DNA of 64,000 nucleotides from assembly GCA_036346205.1 (NCBI GenBank), contig JARFJB010001975.1, forward strand, positions 1 to 64,000, written 5' to 3'. The notes below the pieces were generated by a model that ran no database searches, had not been told where the DNA came from, and saw only the letters and a list, made by a program, of their open reading frames with translations. Both the position numbers and the translations under genes were made by a program. Positions 1 through 11,872 of this stretch are shown piece by piece (the stretch's first letter is position 1; each line of letters starts with the position of its first letter). The DNA is from Vesta saturnalis. Taxonomy: Eukaryota; Arthropoda; Insecta; Coleoptera; Lampyridae.

Positions 1-660
1 TCTCTGTCCTCGTCTCTGTCTTTCTCTCTTTCTCCCTCTCTCTCTCGTCTCTCTGTCCTCTCTCTTTCTCGTCTCCATCGTCTTTTCGTCTCTGTCCTCC
101 TCGTCTCTCTCTCTCTCTTGCTTCCCTCGTCTCCGTCGCCTCACACGTCCCTGTGGTCTCTCTCGTCCTTCTCGTCTCATTCGTCACTCTCGTCTCTCTG
201 TCTCTAGTCTCTCCTGTCTCCCTCGTCTCTCTAGTGTCTTTCGTCCTCTCGTCTCTCCGTCCTCTCGTCGCTCTCGTCTCTCTCCTCCTCTCCTCTCCTC
301 CTCTCCTCCTCTCTCTCTCTCCTCTCTCCTCTCTCCCTCTCTCCTCTCCTCTCCTCTCTGTCCCTCTCGTCTCTCCCCTCTCTCCTCTCTCTTCTCTCTC
401 TCCTCTCTCTCCGCTCTCTCCTCTCTCTCCTCTCTCTCTCTCTCCCTCTAATCTCTCTCCTTTCTCTCCTCTCTCTCCTCTCACTCCTCTCTCCTCTCCT
501 CACGCTCCTCTCTCTCCCCTCTCTCCTCTCCCTCTCCTCCCTCCCCTCTCTCTCATCTCCCTCCTCTCTTTCCTCTCTCTCCTCTCTCTCCTCCCTCTCC
601 TCTCTCTCCTCTATCTCCTCTCTCTGTAATCTCTCCTCACTCCCCTCTCTCTCGTCACTA
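1..660. repeat. Pyrimidine-rich CT microsatellite/minisatellite
   Basis: About 650 bases almost entirely of C and T on the plus strand, built of TCTCTC, CTCCT and CTCGTCTCTG variants with no fixed long period. The apparent reading frames here encode only Ser/Leu/Pro (plus) or Arg/Glu (minus) runs and are by-products of composition. It passes abruptly at about 661 into the CGTACACA array, so the two form one compound tandem-repeat block, cut by the window edge. Confidence 0.9.
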
Positions 661-1790
661 GTCCCTCGTACACACGTACACACGTACACACGTACACACG
701 TACACACGTATACACGTACACACGTACACACGTACACACGCACACACGTAGACACGTACACACGTACACACGTACATACGTATACACGTACACACGTACA
801 CACGTACACACGTACACACGTACACACGTACACACGTCACACGTCACACACGTACACACGCACACGCTACACACGTACACGCACACACGTACACACGTAC
901 ACACGACACACGACACACGTACACACCTACTTATGTACACACTACGCACGTACACACGTAAACGTACACAGGTACACACGTACACACGTCACACGTATAC
1001 ACGTACACGTACGACACGTACACACGTACGCACGTACACACGTACACACGTACACACTGCTCACACACGTACACACGTACACGTACACACGTACACACGT
1101 ACACACACACAGCACACGACACACACGCACAGCACACACGTACACACGCACTACACACACGTACACACGTACACACGCACACACGCACACGTACACAGAC
1201 ACGTACACACGTACACACGTACACACGTACACGTACACACGACACACGTACACACAACATGTACACACGCACACACGTCACGCACGTAAACACGCTACAC
1301 ACGTACACACGTACACACGACACGCACGCACAACGCACACGTACACACGACACACATACGTACACACGTACACACGTACACACACACACACATGAACTCA
1401 GGTACACACGCACAAACGTACACACGTACACTCGTACAAGCGTACACACGTACACACATACACATGCACAAACGTACACACGTACACACACACGTACACA
1501 CGTACACACGCACACACTTGCACACGTACACACGTACACAGGCACACACGTATACACGTACACACGTACACACGAACACACGTACACACACATTGCACAC
1601 GTACACACGCACGTACACGTACACACGTACAACGTACACGTACACACGTACACTGTAACACGTACACGACACACGTACACTGACACTGACACACGCACAC
1701 ACTTTGCACGTACACACGTAACATTTCGTACACACGTACACGATACGACACGCACACACGCACCTCTTACAAGTCACACGTTGCACGTTT
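661..1790. repeat. CGTACACA 8-bp tandem array (left)
   Basis: A tandem array of the octamer CGTACACA on the plus strand, with many single-base variants and short deletions (for example CGACACA). Open frames of up to 274 codons in several frames (Cys/Val/Arg or Thr/His/Tyr rich) are artefacts of a repeat lacking stop codons. The array decays between about 1700 and 1800 and gives way to the outer end of the large inverted repeat at 1858. The same octamer, in the same plus-strand orientation, follows the other arm at 20160. Confidence 0.95.
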
Positions 1791-2214
1791 CGACATTTAC
1801 ATAGGCAAAACGCTAACAGTACACAATGTATACGTATCATCTTACACAAGTTGTGATTAGGGGCCGGTTCTGGACCAGCTGTAAGCTTTTGGATCTCTTG
1901 AAAGTCAAACTTTTGGCGGTAAATTTAAATTTTGGTGCCCGCTATAGATAGATATTGCAATGTCACCATCATCATCATATTACAAGGTCACTATGCGGTT
2001 AAACGTTTTGGCTGGAAATTTGTATGTCAAGGGCAAAAGCTAAAAATAGAAATTGCAATGTCATCATAATGCAATTCTTAAAATTCTAAAAATAGGGGTA
2101 AAGGTCAAATATTATTAACCTACAAGGGTGTCGTGTGCCATTTCTTAGTTCATAATAAAAGCTCTCTTTGCGTGTGCATGATTCAGTAAACTTTTTATAG
2201 GCAAACATGACGAA

Positions 2215-2860
2215 ACTAATACATGAAGCAGCTACACCCAAAGTAAATGCTACCCCTACTAGCTCCAGTAGTCCTGCCTGTCTTCAAACAAAGAAAATGA
2301 ATTTTCTCGAAAACGGGCCAGAATTTTCCAAAATAAATTAACCCCCCCCCCCAACACCTGCGGTCGACTTTTCAACGTATCGAACACATGGCAAATTGGG
2401 GCAGCTACCACTAATGTAAAAGTTACCCCTAGCAGGTGATAGAAATATTTTTAAGCAGTCCAGCCTTTTCAAACAAAAAAAAATCAATTTTTCTCGAAAA
2501 CGGGCCAGAATTTGCCAAAAATATATTAACCCTCCCCCCCTAACACCCGCGGTCGACTTTTCAACGTATCTAACACATATATCAAATTGGGGCAGCTACT
2601 CCTAATGGAAAAGCTACCCCTAGTAGGTGATAGAATTATTTTTAAGCAGATTTTTCAAGCCTTCTCAAACAGAAAAATCAATTTTTCTCGAAAATGGGCC
2701 AGAATTTGACAAAAATAAATTTAAAACCCCCCAACACCCACTGTCGACTTTTCAACGTATCGAACACATACATCAAATTAGGGCAGCTCCCCTAGTAGGT
2801 GATAGGAATACTTTTTGAGCAATTTTTTTAAGTTCAACTTTTTCAAACGAAAAAATCAAA
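2215..2860. repeat. ~190-bp tandem repeat in left arm, about three copies
   Basis: The segment CGAAAACGGGCCAGAATT recurs at about 2308, 2496 and 2687, a spacing of 188 to 193 bp. Each unit also contains a C-run, GGTCGACTTTTCAACGTATC, a 'caaattggggcagct' stretch, and a pair of oppositely placed CTACCCCTA motifs. Reverse-complement copies lie at 19140-19800. No coding frame runs through the units. Confidence 0.8.
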
Positions 2861-2874
2861 GTTTAATGCCAAAA

Positions 2875-4660
2875 ATAGAAATTGTAAGATCATCATCATC
2901 ATGATTATATTACAATTCTTAGAAATCCAAAAATAGAGTTGTCAAGGTCAAAGAGTAATGACCTGCAGGGGTATAATATTACATTTCTTAGAAATCTAAA
3001 AATAGAATTAGTTAATGTATGTATGTATGCTATAAAGTAGATCAAGGTCAAATGGTACTTAGGTTAACTAAATTATGTGAAGGTGAAACAGTTTTCTAAA
3101 CTTGTAAATATTGTATAATGGTTCAGGTGTAAATAAGGTTGATGGTATGGCATATATAATATAGGTGTAAAATTAAAAAAAAATGGTGTAAATGCTTTAA
3201 GGCGTTCTCCATACAAATCGTTAAAAGAACTAAAGATGCATACCATTCATTAAAAGATAATTCCGTTGATTCAGAAGGTAGATTAAAGCAGGCCGGTTCA
3301 ATCCTTTTGATTTGCTTAATTACCACAAATTTCTGCTTAGTTATTTCCACTTAACATCAATATAGTAACTTCAATGCAATAATAGTAAAAATTATCTCGG
3401 ACGCCAAGTTATTTTTTTTATTATGCTCGGAATAACTAAACCGAGGATACAATAAAAAAATATACAAACTACGTTTATTAAGCATTTAAATTTGGTATTA
3501 CATAAAGTAAATCTTAAAAATAGCCTTATACTGAGAAATCAGTAGGGTATAAATACCTGTTGTAAAAATTTATGCACAACTTTTTGAGAGTCTCTGGTAT
3601 TAAAAGGAATGCGGAAATGCAAACCAAAGATGATGTAATCTTTGTACAAATGTTGCGCCATATGTCGTATTTCAATGCTGTACGTTGTAAAGTATACCAA
3701 AGTTGAAATTACTTCTTACAAATGTACATTCCTTGAAATTTAAATAATTCAAAATTTATTGCACTCTTGAAGGTTCAAATAAAAGGTGTGATCTAAATTT
3801 AGATCTGCATTAAATGCAAAATGCAATCATAAAATGAAAGTGTACTTAAAATTAAAAATTAAAAGTGGTAAAAGTGGTAAAAGTGTAAATCAAAGTGCCC
3901 GCAAAAAGCAAATATTTCAGATTTTAATATAATACTATTAAATTAAATGGCACTGTTCACAAAATTTAAGTGAAAACCAAAGATGGCTTTTTGTTCGAAA
4001 CAAAATACATCAATAAATGCTAAAAAGGACGCTCACTATGTCAGGTGATATCGCGTTGCGCGGAAATATGCGCAGAAATTTAATTCCACGATATGGAAGT
4101 ATAAACCTTTAAGAAAATATGCAACTTAATTTAGACCAAAATGCAAATTAAGTTGCCTACCACAACTTATAAATTATTAATTACCAAAAAACCCTTTTTT
4201 TCTTATATTTTACAACTAAATGAACGAAGAACGTAAAAGGTTCGTTACAATCTAAAAGTAGGACAAGGTGGGTATTTAACAAGTTTAAACATGTTGTAAG
4301 GGGTACTCAAATCATGGACACAGTTAGATTAAAATTTAAAGCTAAAAATGGAAATTGCTAGCCAATCATATTACAATTCTTAGAAATCTAAATATAGTTT
4401 TTAAGATCAAAGGGTAATGACCTGCAGGCGTATCATATTACATTTCTTGGAAATATAAAAATAGAATCAGTGTATGGAAACAAGAAGAATGACAGGTTGT
4501 TGTTGTTGTCTATGCTAAAAAGTAAACCAAGGTGGTATATTACAAGTCTTAGAAATCTAAAAATAGAGTGCTCAAACTGAAAGACTTTAGACCCGCATAC
4601 CACATTTCTTAGAAATATAAAAATAAAATCATTTTATGGATACAAAAAGAATGATAGGTG
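2875..4660. repeat. Spaced short repeats TTAGAAATCTAAAAATAGA
   Basis: A short motif, ATTCTTAGAAATCTAAAAAT with variants, recurs at about 2913, 2981, 4378, 4446, 4548 and 4607, with a weaker copy near 2077. The copies are commonly followed by an AAGGTCAAAGGGTAATGACC segment. The right arm has the matching set at about 18580-18900, 19080 and 19895. The 3102-4250 interval within these coordinates is a later insertion. They could be remnants of a longer tandem repeat or a protein-binding array; nothing in the sequence decides. Confidence 0.6.
3102..4250 (-). mobile_element. Non-autonomous piggyBac-related insertion
   Basis: This 1.15-kb block is absent from the matching place in the right arm (18985), where GTTTTCTAAAC runs directly into TAAAAGTAGG. 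Its ends read TTGTAAATATT... and ...CGTTACAA. In reverse complement it matches 42000-43200, the long non-coding leader of the piggyBac element. Shared landmarks are the 'aacttggcgtccgag' stretch, a GCAACTTAATTTGCATTTTG stretch and GTTCTTCGTTC. It has no transposase sequence. It therefore looks like a deletion derivative that kept the 5' part of that family. A clear TTAA duplication is not visible. Confidence 0.6.
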
Positions 4661-4995
4661 GTTGTCTATGCTAAAAGTAGACCAAGGTTATATTACAACC
4701 CCACCATATGTAAATTACACATGAATCATTTCTTCAACAGTGTTAGTGGTAGTACAATTGCGAGCAAGTAAAGTCGTTATAATGCAAGCAGCAATAATAT
4801 TCCTGGAGCGATATAAAGAAATTGACAACATCTCCTGATGGTAGCAGTTATTCATCATCAGATGCAAATTAGCTTACTGATGCAATTATCAAAGCACACT
4901 CTCCTCTCTACCATCAAAAATCGTGATGCAGTAATATATAGAAGGACAGTTCCGCTGTCAACTCAAAATTCAAAAGCGTTCTCGAATCAGTAAAA

Positions 4996-5298
4996 ATGGA
5001 TTTATCTGCATTGAACAATATCACTTTCTGTAAATCCTTCACGAACGTAAAAGACTTGAAGGTGGGTGCAAAATATAAAGTGATTGATATGAATACTATC
5101 GACACAAAGTATGGTAAATATATTATCATTGAAACCGAGAAATTTAAGTGCATACTTCCCTTACGATATTATGAATACTTCAAAAAAGATAATCGCATTG
5201 AAAAGTTTAAACAATATTTGGCTGAGAAAGACGTGTACATCACCAGCGCCGGAACTGTAGGAAAGACAACTAATTTAACATTTCTGTACAAAAAATAA
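4996..5298 (+). CDS. Small protein of 100 aa carried by the inverted repeat
   Basis: An intact frame from ATG at 4996 to TAA, beginning MDLSALNNITFCKSF. The central part reads GAKYKVIDMNTIDTKYGKYI, then a short strand-rich stretch and a LPLRYYEYF segment; the end is lysine-rich. The pattern (K-Y-K-V/I, then T-K-Y-G-K, then a hydrophobic Leu-Pro-x-Arg-Tyr motif) recalls small uncharacterised ORFs I have seen in insect repetitive DNA. An OB-fold-like beta protein is my inference only. There is no signal peptide or membrane segment. A TATATAGA lies at 4934 and a TCAGT initiator-like motif at 4987, just before the ATG. The mirror place in the right arm keeps only about 34 codons (18187-18290). 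I cannot assign a function. Confidence 0.6.
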   Translation: MDLSALNNITFCKSFTNVKDLKVGAKYKVIDMNTIDTKYGKYIIIETEKFKCILPLRYYEYFKKDNRIEKFKQYLAEKDVYITSAGTVGKTTNLTFLYKK

Positions 5299-6540
5299 TA
5301 ACGTATATCTATGTATAATTGTTTGGAAACAAATTATATATTTTTTATTGCAAAAAAAATGTCTTTTATTTTTTGATTAAATGAAGACTAGGTACATCAC
5401 AGTGAAGAGAGTTGCTATTGATGAGCTAAAAAAATGTAGCGTATAATATGGTGTCTGCAGGTTTTTATATATTGGCTAAGCTCTTCAAGGTAAAAATTTA
5501 CTGGTACCATATTGCAATTCATTTTTCAATCAATTTTCAAGGTTAAAGTTTGTTGACAAGGTATTGAGAAGCTATCATATTACAGTTCTTATGTTAGGCT
5601 CTACAAGGTTCTTAGAAATAGCAAAATAAGCATTCTTAACCAATGACTCAAGTAACTGGCTTTGTGAATGCATAAGTCAAAGTGAGTATTGTCGGACTTT
5701 GTGCATGGTCGGATAAGTTGAAATTTATAATCACATATCCAGAGCAGTCCGAACCTCGGTATCGAAGAGATTTGTGATTTTTATTACAATCTTTTAATTC
5801 CCAAAAAAAGAACTTAACTTTTTTACGCTGATCGTTCCGGTATCGTGATCTTCGCCGCTTCGGAATTATATCTGCCACCGCTTGCATACAGATAACACGA
5901 AGAAGCGGTCATCAGTACAGGATCCACAATCTAGCAGCAGACAGGAGCCGCCGGAATACATCAGGAGCTAATAAAAACATATAAAAGGATCCTGGACACC
6001 GCCACTGCCAGCTACAGGATCGACGTCGGGTAAAGCAATAAGAATCAGTTTAATAAAAATATTGTTTTAATTTAATTTATTTGTTTTAATTTAATACTTG
6101 TTTTCCTCCTTTTTCTATTTGGGTCTCTGATTTCCAAGCCTTTTATCCTCGGGGTGTGAGGTTGCACCTCGGCGGAGACCCAGCCTTCTTTTAAAATAAT
6201 TATCTTTCTTTTCTTTAATTCAACTAGATAAAACCTACACTAATAACAACCGCGATGGTTAAGCATGGCCACCACCGTGCTACCGTAACGCCGCCCGTCC
6301 ACCTATACCGACACTAGCCACACACACATACGCACACACCCTCGCCTCGCCACCACTATCCTCACGCACACGCTCCCACTTAAACGTCTCGTCCATTTCC
6401 ACCTCATAAACACACTCCAACACGCTCTACCGCCTCCACAAGACCACACAAACCCACACACACAGAAACCCGCACACAAACCCGCACACTCACACAAACC
6501 CGCCCTCTTATCTACACCTTCCCAGCTACCTGTACCTGTC

Positions 6541-7282
6541 GTGATTCCTACACCCACTGCCACTAATCCTAATTCCACCCGCTCCCAATCCCCGAGGTAT
6601 TGCATCAGCAATATTCCAAAATACATTACAACCCAGAAATTCATTTTTAACTCCTTAAAATGCCTTAACCTTCCCTGCTTGAACCTAACATTCAACCATA
6701 ACCATACCTGTCTCTTAGAGACCGTCTCTCCCTTGCCGGATTGTGCGCAGCTTAGGCTGCGACACCATTTCGGTGACCCTTCCGTCACCCTCACCCAACT
6801 CTCCGGTCCCAGTTTACCTAACTCCACTCCTAGAGCTCCCTCCTTCTCCTGAGTGATTCGTCACGTAGATAAGGACATCCTAGCCTAAGAGATCATGGAT
6901 GCGATTGATCTTCCACATGCGAAGGAGGCCGTTCGCATCATCTCGAAGGTTAAGAACACCTCAACTTCCCTAGTCGGAATCATAACTCCATCTCAAACCA
7001 CCCTAGAATACCTCCTCGCACGCGGTGTCGTCATGTTCGGGCGACACTACTGTTGCGAACCTTCCCTTATCCCACAACCTCTCCCAAAGTATTGTTCTAC
7101 CTGCACGCAGGTGGGGCATACCGCGGAAGAGTGTTCTTCCCGCGCGATCCGCTGTCCAAACTGTGGTGAATGCCGCAGATCCTCCGCCTGCAAATCCTCT
7201 GCAAACCCAAGGTGTAAGTCCTTACACGCTCCCTTTTCCGCATGTTTCCTGACCGACAGGACATGGTTCTTCGCTCCCTAGA
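6541..7282 (+). pseudogene. LINE ORF1 (gag-like nucleic-acid-binding protein) remnant
   Basis: Two frames contribute. The first (6541-6852) is a Pro/Ser/Asn-rich stretch containing ISNIPKYITTQKFI. The second (6895-7282) starts MDAIDLPHAKEAVRIISK and leads to a zinc-knuckle region: CSTCTQVGHTAEEC followed by CPNCG and a further Cys near CKSSANPRC. A row of CCHC-type knuckles at the end of ORF1 is typical of jockey and I-group LINEs, where the protein coats the element RNA. Stops separate the two segments and the last knuckle is frameshifted. Confidence 0.75.
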
Positions 7283-7386
7283 CTCCATCTCCCAAAACTT
7301 TTTCCAACGGCGTATCAACGTCTGCGTATCAGGTACGGGGATGAAAGTAGCCGTAATCCGCCAACACAATCCTTAACTACTTCCCA

Positions 7387-9910
7387 ATGGATATCATAGC
7401 AGGGACCATTAGTACCAGGGGCGTGCGTCGGAAACATCCCTTAATCAAACACTTTTTACACTCCCACAATATTCACATCCCTTCCATCACCGAAACAAAG
7501 ATTTCACCCAGATCCACCCTTAATTTCAACACCTTTCACACTTATTCAAACAATAGCCAACATGGAACCGCCCTATTAATTAAAAACTACTTCGCCCCCA
7601 CTCCTATTCAACTCCCTGCGCACCTACAGCATCTCGAATGCGTTGCTTCAACGGTGCACTTTCCCACCCCACATCATTTATTCCTATTGCAACCCGCCAG
7701 GTCACAACACACTATCAGATGACCTTTTAGTCTACGCTTCTAGCCTCCCTAATGCTGTTATCCTAGGTGGCTTCAATTCCCACCACGCCCAATTCGGAGA
7801 CACTGCAACGAATGGCAACGGTAATAGGATATCATCGGCTCTGTTGCATTTGCCGCTCCTGCGAATCTCCAAAACTCAACCAACCTATTTCGAACATTTA
7901 GGTGCCTCTATAGTAGACCATATCTTAGTTTCCGAACCCATTGCCCGCTATTTCGATCGTGAGTGCTTTCTAGGCACCACTATCACATCTGATCACATAC
8001 CACTACTGGTCAAAACTTCATTTTGTCCAGTTTCCCCTACACCTACCCAATACACAGTAATTCACGCTTTTTCTAGAGCAGATAGGAATGTGTTCTCGGA
8101 ACACATCTTCAACAACCTTCCTACACCCAATCTTCAGACGACCCAAGATCTCAAAACAGCCATTAGAGACCTAACTTCCGTAATTACGGAAGCGGTAGAA
8201 ATCTCAGTGGTATTAAAAAACATCGACATCTCCCGCAAACCGCTCCCACAGCACATTGTGAACTGGATCAAAGAGAAAAGACGAGTATATCGTCAATTCT
8301 TGCGATCCAGGGATTCGGCTCTCAAGACCGAATACAATCGGCTTAACTCCTTAATCAGGCGAGAAACCAATAAATACGCTGAAGACTCCTGGACCAAAGC
8401 CACTTCCCAGCTAGATTACAGAAATGGTAAACTTTTCTGGCAACAGTTCGATAGACTGACCAGAAGAAAGGTAAACCCAAAATCCCACCTAACCGACCTT
8501 CAGGGCAACATAATCTATTCCAACCAAGAAAAGGCCGATTTCTTTGGTCACCACCTTCAATCCATTTTTCAATCCCCATGTGATCCCCAGTTCGATAACC
8601 AGTTCAAGGCACTCCTCGAGGGTCACCTTGCAGAATTCCGCAACCTTAATCTTCCTGAAATCCAACTCGATAACGAGAGTCGTTTTTATGCCCCTATGAC
8701 GCCCGACCAAGTCAAAACATATTTCAAAAAAGGGAAAAAATCAGTCCCAGGTCATAACGGCCTAAATAGTAAAATACTCCGGCACCTACCTGACCCAGCC
8801 CTCCGTATACCTTCCGACATTTATAACAAATGCTTAACCGTCTCTCGCTTCCCGACGGACTGGAAATCGGCCTCCACCATCACAAAACCCCACGCTGACC
8901 TAACCTCACCCTCCTCCTATAGACCCATTTCCCTCCTGTAGCAGATTCTAGCCAGGCGACTCAGAGACCACCTTCTTCCAAACAGCCAATTCGGCTTCCG
9001 TCCCAACTGAACGTGTCACGATCCCTTGTTGAAGCTGCTTACAGAGACCACCAGGGGATTCAATCACAAGTAATGCAATCTGGTTATGCTTCTGGACATT
9101 AAGCAAGCATTCGACAGGGTCTGGCACGCTCGTCTCCTGCACAAGATTCGTAACCTCAATATATCCGACCCCTTCTGGGCGGTTAATCGAAACAGCGAAA
9201 TGGTCTCCCGCTTCATATCGAAACCCTGCGGAACTTCACCAACTGGGCTAATCAGTGGAGAGTCACCATCAATCCCACCAAAACCCAAACTATCCTCTTC
9301 CGCCATCACAATTTCACGGAAGATAAGTTCCCAAGAAAGAACCCCACTCCAAGATAAAATCACCTACCTAGGCATGCTCTTTACTAGAACCCTCAATTGG
9401 CTCCCCGGTGTTAAAAAAACACTCAATAAGATTAGGAACCGCGCAAACCTACTGGGTGCCCTCCGGGGTAGAATCTGAGGTTGCCACCCCAAAACACTTT
9501 TACACATTTATAAAACATACATCCGCCCTGTTATGGATTTCCGATCACTAATATACACCAATACAAACCCCAATCACCTTTCCTCTACGTCAACGCCGAA
9601 TCCTCAGACGCATACACAGGTTACCTCTCAGGTGCCCTAGCGACCTCACAACACAACACGCAAACATACCAACCATCACACCCAGAATCCAAAAACTTTG
9701 CACATAAAAGAATCTTCGGCGACACTATCCCTACTAAAGGGATCCTTACCACACCCTACAATTACCGTTTTCCCCAATTCCCACGAAGAAAACCTAAATT
9801 AAAATTCAAACACCCCCCCGCGATCCTTACACAACTTCTCGACGACCTCCCCGAGAAGATAGAAGATTCCCTGGACAACATCCCATATGCCTACCGCATC
9901 CCCCCGTCTA
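7387..9910 (+). pseudogene. LINE ORF2: AP-type endonuclease and reverse transcriptase, broken
   Basis: The endonuclease begins at 7387 (MDIIAGTISTRGVRRK), with ITETK carrying the catalytic Glu. After a frameshift near 7690 it continues with LGGFNSHHAQFGD (family motif GDFNAHH, first Asp missing), IVDHILVS and TSDHIPLL. The reverse transcriptase follows: VPGHNGLNSKIL, YRPISLL with a stop at 8939-8941, FGFRPN with another stop, and LLDIKQAFDRVWH. The YADD catalytic block is absent, so there is an internal deletion around 9180-9230. The thumb region (LGMLFTRTLNW, 9371-9405) and a C-terminal tail to about 9910 remain. The enzyme would have carried out target-primed reverse transcription in the nucleus. 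Confidence 0.85.
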
Positions 9911-10242
9911 TTCGATGACGACCCAGCAAGAAACCGGATGACGAATCTAATGATCACACTAAGCACACTACACCCCACTTAACAACGCACACATTTAAGC
10001 AATTAACGCACTATTAAATATTAAATAAATAAACCTTTTTTTTTTTTACACCAACAATAAACACATCTCATGATTGTAAACTATACAATAACAACAAAAA
10101 ATCGCAAAACCAACAAATATGGGTTAACCAGGGCTGAAGAAGAGAAGGACTCCTGAACAGTTCACGAATAAGATACATAAGTTATAAATAAGTAAATACT
10201 AACCATAATCATGAGGACATTATCAAAAAAAAATCACAAATC

Positions 10243-10476
10243 ATGCCGAGTTGGTAGCGTAGTGGTGACACGACCTACATAGCATTCGGGCGGTAATGGG
10301 TTCGATTCCCGTTACCGTCTACCTTGTATAAGGTTTTTTCGGGGGCTTTTCCTCATACACATGTAGCGGCATGGTCACTGCGTATATGCACACCATGTGC
10401 GGCTACTTGGGCAAATGCTGGGGTAGTATTTTCCCCCTCAGAACCTTCACTCCGTTCCTTCCGATCCTGTTTTTCT
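10243..10476 (+). mobile_element. tRNA-derived SINE (left-arm copy)
   Basis: The head has RNA polymerase III promoter boxes. Box A-like TGGTAGCGTAGTGG lies at about 10251 and a perfect box B, GGTTCGATTCC, at about 10299. The T-arm folds with a 5-bp stem and 7-base loop (ATGGG/CCCGT). The body includes GGGGTAGTATTTTCCCCC and ends near CCTTCCGATCCTG. The copy is shorter than the right-arm one. It sits immediately next to the LINE insertion point. Confidence 0.7.
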
Positions 10477-10667
10477 AAAAAATATATATGTAAAAGCACT
10501 GTTTTTGCACAGTAAAATCGCTTATGTATTTACTATTTTAATAGTGTGCATAAACCTAATCAGAAAATCAGTTCTATTTGTTTAAATGTAGCGTGTAGAA
10601 ATACTGCACGATTGCATAGTTATATACAACGCGCTAACCAAGACATCCAGACAAATATAGAAAAGTA

Positions 10668-11115
10668 ATGGTTGTTGTAATTGATGTGCAACGTTACAAA
10701 ACATCAAGAAATATATTTACAGCTAAGGAACTAGCGATATATAATGGAGAGCAAGCTGGTCATTATGTATTCGAGCCTCCATTTCCAAGGAACGCCTTGG
10801 ATAGTGAATTTCAAAAATAAGCTCACTGGTTAACTCACAACCACCACTTTATCAAGTGGGAATATGGATATACCTCCACATCTATTCCCTCGTATACTTA
10901 GTAATTTCATACCAACAACAGATGAGGTGTACGTTAAAGGACGAGAGAAAGCCAATTATATTCAAAAATTTTAAAATAACGTATTACGGTATTTGAAGAA
11001 CAACCTACTTTACCCAACCTTAATGCATGCTGTTTTTTTCATACACAAAACACTTGTCACTGCGCTTTGGCCCATGTATATCATTTATATGAAAAAATTG
11101 TAATGAAATTTTAAT
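10668..11115 (+). pseudogene. 149-aa gene family, decayed left-arm copy
   Basis: Begins MVVVIDVQRYKTSRNIF, followed by FTAKELAIYNGEQ and YVFEPPFP, then a stop (EFQK*) at about codon 52. A 2-bp deletion near 10880 changes the frame. Further on, the frame gives VYVKGREKANYIQKF and a His/Cys-rich end (FHTQNTCHCALAHVY), and closes with MKF and TAA at 11113. It is the mirror copy of the right-arm gene at 15034-17206, which has kept its frame. Confidence 0.7.
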
Positions 11116-11872
11116 AAAAACATTTATTTGATTGTACACTCATAATACATCAATATATAGTTTTGGCCTCCTGAAACGTAAAATTGACATTACATTCTTG
11201 CGAACGTCAAGTGTAACTTCATTTTTACGCACGCTATTGTAAAAACACCGCTACAATGCGGTAAAATGGTCAGTAACTTGCAAGCTTTCAGAAATATAGA
11301 AAAAATATATGAAGTATAAAATAATAAAATATGTTTAAGGAAACTTTACTTTGCACCTTTTCTTATGAAATACATGTCCAAAGCAACGTTATTTTTACAT
11401 TTTTAGTTAAAATTTTAAGGTACCGTCATCTCTCGATAACTTAAACAGTGATGACGATAATAATTGACAGGCTTGACTGGAGTCATTGACATTTTAGCTA
11501 TTTATTAATGTTGGTTATGTTTATCGTATCACCAGTTGTTGAATTTACAAGAAAATAATTTGATATTGTTTTATTCAATACTATTAAACAGAACATTGTT
11601 AAAGACAGTTAATTTTTTGTGACATAATTACGAGTGTTTTTTTTTGTTTTATACACAGTACCTATACTAATAAAAAGTTTCAATTTATGTGGTTTAATAG
11701 AATTATCCTTATTTTATTAATTAAGATAAATTCAATTTTAGTACAGCGAAACTTTGGAACGTTTATGCAGTGAGTTGGCTAAAGCCAACAATTTGTAAAT
11801 TGTTTGGCAGAACATTGTAAACACCGAAAATGTGAATAGTATAAACTATCAAACCAAATTAAAAAACAAGTC

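Larger units (their letters stand above)
5739..10230 (+). mobile_element. Jockey-type LINE, full-length structure with target-site duplication
   Basis: The element interrupts the left arm just before the SINE. Its 3' end is an A-run (10224-10232). The flanks AATCACATATC (5728-5738) and AATCACAAATC (10231-10241) are an 11-bp target-site duplication with one mismatch. The uninterrupted site is in the right arm near 17813-17830. Inside are a GC-rich leader, an ORF1 remnant with zinc knuckles, and an ORF2 remnant with endonuclease and reverse transcriptase. Both ORFs are broken, so the copy is dead. A fragment of the same or a close family lies at 57690-58330. Confidence 0.85.

Noticed and set aside
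661..1790. Possible telomeric repeat
   Set aside because: The octamer CGTACACA does not resemble the insect TTAGG telomere unit, and arrays occur internally on both sides of the palindrome.
6303..6827. 174-codon minus-strand frame with Cys/Trp-rich sequence
   Set aside because: It lies antisense to the LINE leader and ORF1 remnant, where the plus strand shows family motifs.
10243..10320. Functional tRNA gene at the SINE head
   Set aside because: Good T-arm and box B, but no acceptor stem closure and a SINE body follows in both arms.
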